Source of the DNA: Elymus sibiricus
Lineage: Eukaryota > Streptophyta > Magnoliopsida > Poales > Poaceae
Length of the DNA: 64,000 bases
Direction: 5' to 3'
Assembly (NCBI GenBank): GCA_039707655.1
Contig: CM077667.1
Coordinates: forward strand, 414,761,409 to 414,825,408
The position numbers and the translations under genes were made by a program. The notes beneath the pieces are model-generated. The model saw only the letters and a list, made by a program, of their open reading frames with translations, was not told where the DNA came from and did not search any database. Positions 20,006 to 32,357 of this stretch are shown one piece after another; position 1 is the first letter of the stretch, and every line of letters starts with the position of its first letter.

Positions 20006-21593
20006 TCACCGTCGATGGCTGACGCTCGCCGAGCCCGCGCTGAGCGCCGGGCTGCTCGTGTTGCCCAGACAGCGCCAGTGGGCTGCACCGCCGCACGTCG
20101 ATCCGCCTCTCCCATGGCCGCCGCCGCCACGGGCCCATACGCCGATGAGCAGCAGGACTCGTCGCAGCCGGTCACCGCACGACGCGACGGCCGCACTGCC
20201 ACCCCGTCCATCGTTCCAGCTACTGGGCCGTCCTCTCACTCTCACCCCGGGCAGGCACGCGGGTCGGCCGCATAGCTCATGGCGCGTGAGTTGCTGCGCT
20301 ACCGCCCTGCACGCAACCGCTACGATGACTGGCTCAGCCGCATCGCAGAGCTCGTCAGCGCTGCCGACGACGCCCCGGCGTTCTCCTACTCGCTCCGTCC
20401 CCCGCCCTCTCTGGCGGGCGACGTGGCCCATGGTGCTCCACCTCCTCCTCCCCAGCATGGCGCCGACCCCGAGCCCAGGCATGAAACACACCCGCACGAC
20501 CCGCCGCGCGGGCCCCCGGCGCGGGCGAGGGATGAAGTAAGCTGCCAGGTGGTGCCCCGGCCGCGCACAGACGCGCGCGCGCTCCTTGCACCACTGTACC
20601 AGCGTCGCGAGCGGGCGCCCCTGGAGGCAGCTACGCAAGAACACCAAGACCGGGCCCCTCCCGTGCGCGCGGCACCCACGGGTCCAGTGGGTTGCCGCGC
20701 CATCGCCCCGGAGCTGCATCCGGTCGCATGGCCCTGCAAGTTCAAGCCCGACCCGCCTCCTCGCTACGACGGCACCCCAGATCCCGCCGAGTTCCTACAG
20801 CTCTACTCGCTGAGCATCCAGGCGACTGGTGGAGACGACAAGGTCATGGCAAGCTGGTTCCCTATGGCCCTCAAAGGTGGTGCGCTCTCCTGGCTCCTCA
20901 ACCTCCCGGAGGGGTCAATCACCTCCTGGGACGAGCTTCGCAAGCGTTTCGTCGCCAACTTCCAAGGCACCCGTGACCGCGCCCTCGCTGTTGCTGACCT
21001 GTGCCGCGTGAAGCAACAGCCGGGCGAGACCTTGCACAAGTTCATACAGCGTTTCACTACTGTCCGCCTCAAGATCCCGAGGGCGTCGGATGAGGCCATC
21101 ATCTCAGCGTTCACCGACGGCGTCAGGGACCAGGATGAGGGAGGAGCTCGCCATCCACGACGACCTGTGCTCTGCTCTAGAAATGTTCAACCTGGCGAAC
21201 AAGTGCGCAAAGGCCGAAGAGGGCTGCCTCTCCCTCCTCGAGCTTCCGGAGGCGGACCCCAAAGACAAGAAGACCAAGGCCAAGGAAACGAAGCGCAAGG
21301 CCCCCGCGGTGCTGGCGGCGGAACCGGACGCGAAGCGCAGTCGAGATGAGGAACCCCCCAGGAGTGGACGACCATTCTGCATTTTCCACTGCTCCAACAA
21401 CCACAACACCAACGATTGCCAGGAGTTCAGGGTGCTCCGCGAAGAGCATTTCGGTCGTCGTACTGGGTGCGGCGACCGTGGCTACGGTCGCGGTGGAGGC
21501 CGCGGTGGAGGCCGCTGGGACGGTCGCGACCCGCGTCAGGAGTGGCGCGACCAGCCTCGGGAGGACCGCTGGCACGACGAGCCTCGTGAGTGA
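20006..21593 (+). pseudogene. Gypsy X gag (broken)
   Basis: The frame from ATG 20006 is Ala/Arg-rich and ends at TAG 20273-20275. The frame from 20279 carries a Pro-rich stretch and then the capsid core (FKPDPPPRYDGTPDPAEF, SWDELRKRFVANFQGTRDRA), characteristic of TAT-type gag. A frameshift near 21130 moves into the 21090-21593 frame. That frame has a Lys-rich region, a possible metal-binding motif FCIFHCSNNHNTNDC and a Gly/Arg-rich tail ending at TGA 21591-21593. Normally gag continues into protease, found at 29311 beyond the nested element. Confidence 0.8.
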
Positions 21594-21682
21594 CCCCGCC
21601 GCGACAAACCTCGTGAGGCTCGCCCTCGTGAGGCCGGTCTTCCCCCGCTGCCGCCGCCACCCAGGAGGAAGGAGGAAGACAG

Positions 21683-23210
21683 TGATAATCCCCAAGTGCA
21701 AGGAATCATCGTAGCAATTTACAAAGGTGGAAGTGATAAGTATGGAGTGTGGAACCCACAAGGAGCTAAAGGTAAGATCAATATTCTCTCAAGTCCTATC
21801 TGCCACTGATACGACTCTACGTACGCCGAACAATTGCTTCCAACTAGAAACGAGAAATAAAACTACGTTGTGGGTATGAAGAGAATAGCTTTGCATGATA
21901 TCGGAGAACTAAAATATAAAAATAGGTGCTGTTATCATAAAGTTAGAATATATTACAATATATTACAAATAGCGAGTGTGGAATAATGATGGGTCGGTGT
22001 GCGGAATTGTCCTAGGCAATTGTTAACAAGATCGGTAATCATTATTGCAATTTTATATGAGGGAGAGGCATAAGCTAACATACTTTCTCTACTTGGATCA
22101 TATGCACTTATGATTGGAACTCTAGCAAGCATCCGCAACTACTAAAGATCATTAAGGTAAAACCCAACCATAGCATTAAAGCATCAAGTCCCCTTTATCC
22201 CATACGCAACAACCCCCTTACTCGGGTTTAAGCTTCTGTCACTCTAGCAACCCACTATAAGAGAATCATGAACGTATTGCAACACCCTATAGCGGGAATC
22301 CTTCACGTGTGCGCGGCACGGAAGGCACCATAGGACAGCACCAAAATAAACATACAACTCAAAGCAATCTAGATCATCAATCAACCCATAAGACAAAAGA
22401 AATCTACTCAAAACATCATAGGATAGCAACACATCATTGGATCATAATATGTGGCATAAAGCACCATGTTCAAGTAGGGGATTACAGCGGGATGCGGGAG
22501 AGTGGACCGCTGAAAAGATATGAGGACGGTGATGAAGAAGAAGGTGATGTTGATGAAGACGATCACTGCGGCGATGGTTCCCCCGATGGCACTCTGGCGC
22601 CACCGAGTGAGAGGGGGAGAGGGTCTCCCCCTTGTGCTTCCTCCTCCATGGCCTCCCCCCTAGGTGGGGAGAGGTTCTCTCTCTGGTCCTTGGCCTCCAT
22701 GGTGATGATGGCCCCTCCGTCTTCCTCCTCCATGGTCTCCGGTGATGGTGACCCCCTTCGGTAGGGTGCCGGAGAGGGCCAAGATTGATCTTTCCTGGCT
22801 ACAGAGACTTGCGGCGGCGGAACTTCCGATCTAGATTTCTTTCTAGAGGTTTCTCGATTTATAGGAGTACTTGGCGTTGGAATCAAGTCAGGGGGACTCC
22901 CGAGGGGCCCACAAGCCAGGGGGCGCGCCCTGGGGGGGGGGGGGGCGCCCCCTAGGCTTGTGGCTGCCTCGGGACTCCTCTCCGATATCTTTTTGCTCCA
23001 GTATTTTTTATATTTAACAAAAATATTCTTCGTAAATTTTCAGCCCATTCCGAGAACTTTTATTTCTGCACAAAAACAACACTACGGTAGCTCTGCTGAA
23101 AACAGCGTCAATCCGGGTTAGTTCTAATCAAATCATACCAAAATCATATAAAATTATTGTAAACATGGCATGAATACTTCATAAATTATAGATACGTTGG
23201 AGACGTATCA
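21683..23210 (-). mobile_element. 3' LTR of the minus-strand Athila-like element
   Basis: 1528 bp. The plus strand starts TGATAATCCCCAAGTGC and ends GGAGACGTATCA. It contains a G14 homopolymer at 22932-22945 within a GC-rich inverted repeat. Confidence 0.9.
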
Positions 23211-26200
23211 GCATCCCCAAGCTTAATTCCTGCTCGTCCTCGAGTAGGTAAATGATAAAAGAAATAATTTATGAAGTGTGAATGCTAGCAAGTGCACAAG
23301 TTTGATCAATGATAATTCCAATAACTTTGTCTAGCATCAATATAAACCATAAACAGTAGCTCATCTCATAAAACTTCTCATGATCAAGTAACAAGCTATT
23401 CACATTTTAAAGTATAGACCAGAAAGTTTCTTGAAAACTAACAAACCATATTCCTAGTCATCGAACAATTGCAATTCATTTTATTTTCAGGAAGGGTCTA
23501 TGTAAGAGCTTTGATTTAGCAAATTCCACATACTCAACTATCATATAGTCTTCCATGATTATTGACACTCAAAGTATATTTTTTGAACAAATAGCATCCA
23601 TCGAACACAGAGAAAGATAGGGGCCTAATGTTTCGCCTCCCAACTTATTTATCATATAGATAATTGTCAACAATAATGATTCATGATCAAATATATTTGA
23701 CTGGATATATATGTTTGGATCTTTCCCCACCACATGATGCTTGCCAACTAATAGATTGAGGTTGGAATAAGAAGTTGACTCAACATGAATACTAAATAAC
23801 ATGAAAGTAAATAGATTGGCCCTTCGCAGAGGGAAGCAGGGATTTGCATATGTGCCAGAGCTCATTGTTTAAAACAGAGATGAATATAATTTTGGAAGGT
23901 ATGCTTTCATTGTCAACATAACAACCAAGAGATTTCACCATCTTCCATACTAGATACATTATAGGCGGTTCCCAAACAGAATGATAAAGTTTTTAGTCCC
24001 CCTCCACCAATCAAACACACTCCACGGCGAGCCGAATCCACGGGTACCGTCCATACAAACAACAATCCTGGGGGAGTTTTGTTTCATTATATTTTGATTT
24101 GATTTTTGAGCATGGAACTGGGCATCCCGAATACCAGCCACTTTCTCGTGAAATATAGTGAATCAACACATATCGTGAGAATAACCCACCTAGCATGGAA
24201 GACACTGACCGCCCCCAGTCGCTACATGAGCGGTTCGGGCATACAAAACATAATATTATTTGAAGGTTTAGAGTTTGGCACATGCAAATTTACTTGGAGC
24301 GGCAGGTAAATACCGCATATAGGTAGGTATGGTGGACTCTCATGGAAAAAACTTGGCTCAAGGGTTTGGATGCACAAGTAGTATCTCTACTTAGTACGAA
24401 GTTTTGGCTAGCAAAAGGTTCTAAACAAGCACCACATGTTAGAGGATCCATAACAATATAACTTCTATGCAAATATACCCAAACATAACTCATTAAGTTG
24501 TCTTCCTTGTCCAATTTCAACTCATTTGCTCAAGTTTGAAAATAATTAATGGGTATTCACAATCATAGAAGATGTCCAAGATAGTATATTTATATGTGGA
24601 ATCTCTCTTCCTTCAATATTGTTTCATGAATTGTTCAAGTGACCAATGCGGTGTTTGCTAACTTTCAATAAATTTTACCACCTATACTTATTATGTGTGA
24701 AGTCATTACTCCCCATGGGATAAGTATATGAAGCATATTTAATTTCAGATTTATGATATTCAATTCATTCAACCATTTACTCATAGGATATAAGTGAAGC
24801 ACGAGAGTGAATGACAAACTACTCCAAAAAGATATAAGTGAAGATCAATGTGTAGTCAATTAGTTAAATAGCCATGTGAGGACTCTCTCTCTTATTCAGA
24901 ATTTCAGATCCAATGCTTTTATTCAAACATCAAAACAAAATAAAAAAAGGCACTCCAAGAATAGCACGCATCATGTGAATGAATAAAAATTTAGGCTCAA
25001 CATAGGCTAACCGATAATTGTTGATGAAGAGAGGTGGGATGCGTAGCATCCCCAAGCTTAGATGCTTGAAACTTCTTGAAATATTTACTTTGGGTGCCTT
25101 GGGCATCCCCAAGCTTGAGCTTTTGTATCTCGTTCAATCCTCTCATATCATGGTTTCACCTATTCTCAAAAACTTCATCCACACAAAACTCGAAAAGAAC
25201 TCGTGAGATAGGTTAGTACACATAATAATAAATCAACTCTTCATGTACTGCCAAGACAAGTTGCATAATAATTTCCAAACATCATCTACTGTTTACTACC
25301 ATTTCCACAATTTATATCTACCAATTTAGGCTATGGAAACTAGAGGATAAGTAGATAACAAAACTATGACAGCAATCTGTCCAAACAGAACAGTCTGTAG
25401 CAATTTATAAAAACAGTGTACTTTTGTAACTGAAAAAATTATGAAAATTTAGTATATGCTAAATAATTTATATGAAAATACTGTGTAAAAATTTCATAAA
25501 CTTTTCACGTTCCAGTAAAATATGAAAATTCAAACACTACAGCAAAAGTTTCTGTTTTTTACACAGCACACATCAAACATGCAATGCAAGCATCCTAAGG
25601 CAATTCTTGGAACTTTTTATTGAAAAACAAGATTATGAATAACACCTAACAGAAAATAACAAAATATAATGACGATCCAAGCAAATCACATATTATGTGA
25701 CGAATAAAAATATAGCTCCAAGTGAGGTTACCGATAATGTTGAAGACGAAAGAGGGGATGCCTTCCGGGGCATCCCCAAGCTTAGTTGCTTGGATCTTCC
25801 TTGAATATTACCTTTGGGTGCCTTGGGAATCCCCAAGTTTAGGGTCTTGCCACTCCTTATTCTCCTCATATCGATATCTCACCCAAAACTTGAAAACTTC
25901 AATCACACAAAACTTAACGGAATGTCGTGAGATGGGTTAGTATGATAAAGAGCAAACCATCCACTTAGGTACTGTCAAATACAAGATACATAATTGTTCT
26001 CGCATAATGTCTACTGTAAATTATCATTTCCACAACTTATATCACTTAATATAAGCCATGGAAATGCTAAAACAAGCAAACTATGCAAAGAAGGCAGATT
26101 CTGTCAAAAACAGAACAGTCTGTAATGATCTGAACAATGACCATACTTCTGCAGCCCCAAAAATTCTGAAAAATTAGGAAAACCTAGGAAATTTGTATAT

Positions 26201-26569
26201 AAATCATGTGTAAAAAATGCAGAAGCTTTTGACTCTCTGGTGAATTTATAAAAATTCTGTACTGGGCACCAAAGTTTCTGTTTTTGCACAGAATCAAGTC
26301 AACTATCAACCACACTATCCCAAAGGCATTACTTGGCACTTTATTGAAATAAAACATATAAAACATGATTAATACAGTAGCATAATCAGGATAACACACA
26401 AAAACATTAGGGGTAAATATTGGGTTGTCTCCCAACAAGCGCTTTTCTTTAATGCCTTTCTAGCTAGGCATGACATTGATACACTTCCAAGCCAAATTCC
26501 GATGGAAATTTTATTCATACTCTAAAAGATATAAGTGAAGTTCATAGAGTATTCTATAATTAATGAATA

Positions 26570-26757
26570 TTAACCAATACCCAAGCTCAAAATATATAAG
26601 TGAAGCACACGAAGCTTTCTATAAAGCCATACTCAAAAGATTTAAGTGAAGCACAAAGAGCATTCTACAAAGCCATACTCAAAAGATTTAAGTGAAGCGC
26701 AAAGAGCATTCTACAAAGCCATACTCAAAAGATTTAAGTGAAGCGCATGAAGCATAC
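26570..26757. repeat. 48-bp tandem repeat in the minus-strand Athila-like element
   Basis: About four units share the phrase 'agatttaagtgaagc' and 'attctacaaagccatactc'. The first unit is diverged (tatataagtgaagcacacg). The same theme occurs inverted in the WHAM-like element at 13035-13255. Confidence 0.8.
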
Positions 26758-27754
26758 TAGAAGGGTGCATAAAAGGAAAATAAAAACACTAAAGACGCAT
26801 ATCATGTGAACAAAACAAAAACCGAGGTATACCGATAATTGTTGAAGAATAAAGTTGGGATGCCTTCCGGGGCATCCCCAAGCTTAGATGCTTGAGTCTC
26901 CATGAAATATTTACTTGGGGTTCCTTGGGCATCCCCAAGCTTGAACTCTTGTCTCTCCGTATTCTTCTTATATCGATACCTCCTCGATCTTCGAACACTT
27001 CATTCACACTAAACTTAACAAAACCCTCGTGAGATCCGTTAGTATAATAAAGCAAAATACTACTTTAAGTACTGTTGTGAACTCATTCCAAATTCATATT
27101 AGCATTATATATACTGTAGTCCAACTTCACCTTGGTTCATACCCTCCGATACTACCCATAGATTCATCAAAATAAGAGAACAATGCATAGAAAACAGAAT
27201 CTGTCAAAAACAGGACAGTCTGTAGCAATCTGAAAACTTCGTATACTTCTGTAACTCAAAAAAGTCTGAAAATTTAGGACAAATTTAAAAATTTGTATAG
27301 AAGTAGTGTGTAAAAATTTCAGAAATTTTTGACGTTCCAGTAAGAAATGTAAATTCATGCACTACAGTCAAAGTTTCTGTTTTTGCACCGCACAAAGCAA
27401 ACAAGCAATCTAATCATCCTAAAACCAACTCTTGGCACATTATTTTTATAATACAATGGATATATAGAAGGGGATAATTATTATTGAGAAACTTCCATGA
27501 AAAATTCTACATTGTTTCCATGAGCATGAACACAAGTGTTCAAGGTCGACCCTCACTTCTCCAATGCACAACCTTCCAATCACTTCTCTTTTTGAAAAAC
27601 TTCTTAGGCATAAGAGGCAAGTAATTCTTTTTGTATTTTTCATTTTTTTTGTTTGTTTCACCCACAACTAAATAAAGCAAAAAGGGAAAACAAAATCTAC
27701 TTAGTGAAGAAAGCAAACAAGCACACACGAGAATATCAACCCCACGCTATTGCT

Positions 27755-27771
27755 CCCCGGCAACGGCGCCA
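27755..27771 (-). promoter_or_regulatory. PBS of the minus-strand Athila-like element (tRNA-Asp)
   Basis: On the minus strand it reads TGGCGCCGTTGCCGGGG, an exact complement to the plant tRNA-Asp 3' end as I know it, adjacent to the 5' LTR at 27782. Confidence 0.85.
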
Positions 27772-27781
27772 GAAAAGAGCT

Positions 27782-29307
27782 TGATAATCCCCAAGTGCAA
27801 GGAATCATCGTAGCAATTTCCAAAGATGGAAGTGATAAGTATGGAGTGTCGAACCCACAAGGAGCTAAAGGTAAGATCAATATTCTCTCAAGTCCTATCT
27901 GCCACTGATACGACTCTACGTACGCCGAACGATTGCTTCCAACTAGAAACGAGAAATAAAACTACGTTGTGGGTATGAAGAGAATAGCTTTGCATGATAT
28001 CGGAGAACTAAAATATAAAAATAGGTGCTGTTATCATAAAGTTAGAATATATTACAATATATTACAAATAGCGAGTGTGGAATAATGATGGGTCGGTGTG
28101 CGAAATTGTCCTAGGCAATTGTTAACAAGATCGGTAATCATTATTGCAATTTTATATGAGGGAGAGGCATAAGCTAACATACTTTCTCTACTTGGATCAT
28201 ATGCACTTATGATTGGAACTCTAGCAAGCATCCGCAACTACTAAAGATCATTAAGGTAAAACCCAACCATAGCATTAAAGCATCAAGTCCCCTTTATCCC
28301 ATACGCAACAACCCCCTTACTCGGGTTTAAGCTTCTGTCACTCTAGCAACCCACTATAAGCGAATCATGAACGTATTGCAACACCCTACAGCGGGAATCC
28401 TTCACGTGTGCGCGGCACGGAAGGTACCATAGGACAACACCAAAATAAACATACAACTCAAAGCAATCTAGATCATCAATCAACCCATAAGACAAAAGAA
28501 ATCTACTCAAAACATCATAGGATGGCAACACATCATTGGATCATAATATGTGGCATAAAGCACCATGTTCAAGTAGGGGATTACAGCGGGATGCAGGAGA
28601 GTGGACCGCTGAAAAGATACGGGGACGGTGATGAAGAGGAGGGTGATGTTGATGAAGACGATCACCGCGGCGATGGTTCCCCCGATGGCACTCCGGCGCC
28701 ACCGAGAGTGAGGGGGAGAGGGTCTCCCCCTTGTGCTTCCTCCTCCATGGCCTCCCCCCGAGGTGGGGAGAGGTTCTCCCTCTGGTCCTTGGCCTCCATG
28801 GTGATGATGGCCCCTCCGTCTTCCTCCTCCATGGTCTCCGGTGATGGTGACCCCCTCCGGCAGGGTGCCGGAGAGGGCCAAGATTGATCTTTTGTGGCTA
28901 CAGAGACTTGCGGCGGCGGAACTTCCGATCTAGGTTTCTATCTGGAGGTTTCTCGATTTATAGGAGTACTTGGCATTGGAATCAAGTCAGGGGGACTCCC
29001 GAGGGGCCCACAAGCCAGGGGGCGCGCCCTAGGGGGGGGGGGCGCCCCCTAGGCTTGTGGCTGCCTCGGGACTCCTCTCCGATATCTTTTTGCTCGAGTA
29101 TTTTTTATATTTTCCAAAAATATTCTCCGTAAATTTTCAGCCCATTCCGAGAACTTTTATTTCTGCACAAAAACAACACCACGGTAGCTCTGCTGAAAAC
29201 AGCGTAAGTCCGGGTTAGTTCTAATCAAATCATACCAAAATCATATAAAATTATTATAAACATGGCATGAATACTTCATAAATTATAGATACGTTGGAGA
29301 CGTATCA
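27782..29307 (-). mobile_element. 5' LTR of the minus-strand Athila-like element
   Basis: 1526 bp, same ends as the 21683-23210 copy. The G-run here is shorter (about 11 Gs near 29032-29042). Confidence 0.9.
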
Positions 29308-30123
29308 GACATGCAGAACGACGGGGCTGGGGGCTTCCAGGAAGCCAGGGCAATCGCTTGCATCTTGGGCGGTGCTCAGGCCCCCGCGTCGAACAGGATC
29401 TTCAAGCAATTCTCGCGGGAGGTGAACGCGGCTCTCCCAAAGCTTGAGGCCATGCGTCCCCTCAAGTGGTCACAGTGTGCCATCACCTTTGATTCTAAGG
29501 ATCAACTCAGGTGCTCGGCCGCGGCAGGCGCCCTCCCCATGCTGTGCACACCGACCATCAACAACGTCCTCGTCACCAAGACCCTCATCGACGGTGGCGC
29601 TGGGCTCAATTTCCTCTCCATCGAGACGTTCGAGATGCTCCAAGTGCCCTATGACCAGCTCATGCCCACCAAGCCTTTCTCAAGGGTCACCGATGGCTCC
29701 ACCGTCCCCATCGGGCAAGTGCGCCTGCCGGTCACCTTCGGCGGGCGTAGCAACTACCACACCGAGCTCATCGACTTCGACGTCGCTCACATCCACCTCC
29801 CGTACAATGCGATCCTCGGGTACCCTGCCCTCGCCAAGTTCATAGCGGTGACCCACCATGGCTACAACGTCGTCAAGATGCCGGGGAGTGGTGGCGTCAT
29901 CACTATTGCCTGCAATGAGAAGGACGTCGTTTGCTCCCTCGAGCGCGCCTACCGGGCCGCAGCGGCGGAGAACTCTGACGACGAAGGTGGCATCCTGCCT
30001 CCTGAGGATGTTCCCAGGAAGAAGAAGCAGCTCCTCTCCAAGGGGCGTCAGGGGGCGGAGGCCTCCAAGGATGGTGCCTCAGGCTCCGCGCCTGGAGCCA
30101 AGGCCCCTTCCTCCCTCGTATAG
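29308..30123 (+). pseudogene. Gypsy X protease region
   Basis: The frame resumes the gypsy X polyprotein after the nested element. It contains the aspartic-protease motif TLIDGGAGLNFLS (D-G-G-A type) and a flap-like LPYNAILGYPALAKF, both typical of TAT/gypsy proteases. The C-terminal part is Lys/Ser-rich and ends at TAG 30121-30123. It would cleave the gag-pol polyprotein. In this copy it is separated from gag by stops and a 7.6 kb insertion. Confidence 0.8.
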
Positions 30124-30269
30124 GAAGGCGCGCCCGGTGCCCCCCTCGGGTCAGGCTCGGGGGCTTCCATCTGGAAGGCTTCCGACCTAACCAGTGAGAC
30201 GAGGGAGGTGCTCGGGCACAACATGGAGGCTTGATTCGGCGCGCACCCACTCAAGCAAGGAGCACAACG

Positions 30270-30654
30270 CGAGGTGCCAGGTTCACGGGAGTTCATCGCC
30301 AATGCAATCGAGGAGCTTCAGGAGGCGCAGGCCATGCGAGGCGGGAGTCGCCCTGCATCGCCCGGCGCAGCCGCCGTCCTTGGCCCGGGCGGCATGCTGC
30401 GCGTCTGTGTCGACATGCCGGGCATCAACAGGGCCGCGTCCCAGGATCTCTTCTGGCCGTCGCGCGCCGGCCGTGGTGGGGTCTATCCGTGCAACTACAT
30501 CCGCATGCCCTTCGGTTTGGCGAATGCGGGAGTCACGTTCCAGCGCCTCGCCCAGGCCATGCTCGTGCCCAATGTGCCCCGGCGCCGCGCGGTCCTGGAG
30601 GAGGTGCCAGGTCCTAGCGAGGACCCCGAGCCTCCGGAGGCGTCAGGCGCATGA
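30270..30654 (+). pseudogene. Gypsy X reverse transcriptase remnant
   Basis: Short frame with recognisable RT pieces: REFIANAIEELQEAQ, MLRVCVDMPGINRA (VDYRDLN-type region) and YIRMPFGLANAGVTFQRLAQ. The segment between them, the YVDD box, the thumb, RNase H and integrase are all missing. It ends at TGA 30652-30654. The fragmentary order indicates internal deletions, making gypsy X non-autonomous before its right end was lost. Confidence 0.8.
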
Positions 30655-32357
30655 AGGCCAGGCTCCAATGACTACCTCGACGCTTCAGCGGTACCGCTGC
30701 CAGGTGAGTTTTTGGTTCGTACCAGGTAACTTTTTGGTTTGTTCAGATTGAGGGCGCCCATCGGGCTGCATTATCCTCAGGCAGTTAGGGCCCATCCCTG
30801 CAGCCGCGTCATTTGCGCATGTATCAGAACATCACATGCATTTGATAAATTTCCTAAGTATTCCAACCTACATGCTTGGTGCTTCGCCACCATGAATGTC
30901 GCGGCGCCCTAACAATCTTGCTTTCGACCGCCTCATGATTAAGGGCTGGCACAACGTCTGTGCTCGGGTCCGTCCCTGCAGCATTGATAAACCCAAGCGG
31001 TCGAGCTCTGTCTCGCGGTCCAGCCCCGTGCACGTCACCTACCGTGGACCTTGGTGCTTCGTCCTCGCATGAGCTAATCAGAAGTGGGCGAGTCAGGGCG
31101 CGCGACACAGCTCCTGCCACCACAGTCGGCGTTTCGCCGGCATGGGAGCTGCGCGCCGGGTGTCTCCTCCTCGGGTTTGTCACATGAGAAGACTGGGCAC
31201 GGCGTCTGTGCTCGGGTCCGTCCCTGCAGCGTCAACAAATCCAATGGCTAAGCTCTGTCTGGCGGGCCGGCCCCGCTCACGTCACCTCCAGGGGTCATTG
31301 GTGTTTAGCCTTCTCATGCGATGGCCCTCGGAAATTCACTCGGCGCAGGTCTCTCCAAAATGTACAGGGATTGCAATGGCGCCTCCTACCAGAAGATTCA
31401 GGCGCGACCCGCCTTTGAGGTAGGGCCCCGTGAGACCCGCGCTGGCTCTCGGGTGCCCAAATACACCTCCCAGTTCTACCGTGCAGGCCACGCGTGTGAA
31501 CTTAATGGGCTGTACATGCCCGGGGGGCTCAGGAGCTGAGCCCCCCTTCCCATGTCCAAGTGGAAGTCCCATGCTCCGCGCTGGCGGACGACACTATCGC
31601 TCAGCGGCTATGCCCATGCAACGTGGAAGCCCCATGCTGCGCGCTGGTGCATAAACAACCGAGGGCGCCCTAGCGGCTGCATCCAACCTCAGGACGGCCC
31701 CTCACGGCCCCATCTCACAGCATTCCCCTGGGATGCCCGCGCGAGGGGGTTGCACGGGGCTACGCTTAGGCTGGGCCTGGCACGCGCCACCTCCCCAGGT
31801 CCCTGATACCTAGTCTTCATGATTCCCTCTCAGGCGAAAGCTGGCGAGGAAAGGTATGTGAGCCGCTCGTACGTCAAGGGGGACCCCTGAGCATCGCGAC
31901 TCAGGGGCCTCACTGGTCACGTAGCCCTCACCCCTTGGTCTCGTCCAGGTGATCCGGACGCCCCAACGGTGGTTGAGGTATGTGCGGGACCGGGCCCTGC
32001 CGACGCAGAGCTCAAGGCGCTCCAAATCTCCAAATCAACCCCGTCATCGCCATGTTCCCTTCATGAGGGCTTCTCGTACATCAAGGGGGACTCCTGAGCA
32101 TCGCGACTCAGGGGCCTCACTGGTCACGTAGCCCCTCACCCCTTGGTCTCGTCCTTGTGATCCGGACGCCCCAATGGCGGCTGAGGTATGCGCGGGATCG
32201 GGCCCTGCCGACGCAGAGCACTACAGCAAACAAGAAGGAAGCTAGGCGAGGAAGGAAACCACATAATTCAAACAGTCATTACAAGCATTGAATGTCTCCG
32301 AAAACTTAAACAAGTCTAACACCTCCGCGAGGCACGATAAATGTTGCAGGAAAGGGC
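30655..32357. repeat. Repeat-rich spacer of gypsy X
   Basis: GC-rich with no credible gene. Two direct repeats are visible. One unit, containing 'tgctcgggtccgtccctgca' then 'gagctctgtct', occurs at about 30958-31045 and 31208-31290. A unit of about 150 bp, containing 'gcatcgcgactcaggggcct' then 'ccttggtctcgtcc' and 'gggccctgccgacgcagag', occurs at about 31866-32013 and 32069-32220. The spacer lies between the end of pol and the 3' end of the antisense gene, where TAT-type elements commonly carry tandem repeats. Confidence 0.7.

Larger units (their letters stand above)
23211..27781 (-). other. Non-coding interior of the minus-strand Athila-like element
   Basis: No gene. Three imperfect copies of a block of about 0.6 kb are visible at about 24935-25620, 25660-26420 and 26790-27450. 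Each contains the word GCATCCCCAAGCTT, a segment with 'tcacacaaaactt...cgtgagat...ttagta', and a segment ending 'aaagtttctgttttt'. Between the second and third blocks lies a 48-bp tandem repeat (26600-26755). The PBS is at the right end. Confidence 0.75.
21683..29307 (-). mobile_element. Non-coding Athila-like element (WHAM-type relative) in gypsy X
   Basis: The LTR pair 21683-23210 and 27782-29307 is read on the minus strand. Flanks are GACAG (21678-21682) and GACAT (29308-29312), a TSD with one mismatch. The tRNA-Asp PBS lies at 27755-27771 and the polypurine tract AAGCTTGGGGATGC (minus strand) at 23211-23224, identical to the tract of the WHAM-like element. The 4.6 kb interior has no credible ORF and contains several large repeats. 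The element is a LARD-type non-autonomous one, mobilised in trans if at all. The LTRs differ by roughly 2% by eye. Confidence 0.9.

Noticed and set aside
19156..20719. Several ORFs on both strands in the GC-rich LTR and gag of gypsy X
   Set aside because: They are shadows caused by high GC content. Only the plus-strand gag frame carries capsid motifs.
22309..22764. 151-codon ORF (also at 28408-28887) in the LTR of the minus-strand element
   Set aside because: It occurs in both LTR copies with differing frames at its end, and lies antisense to the element's leader. No domain is visible.
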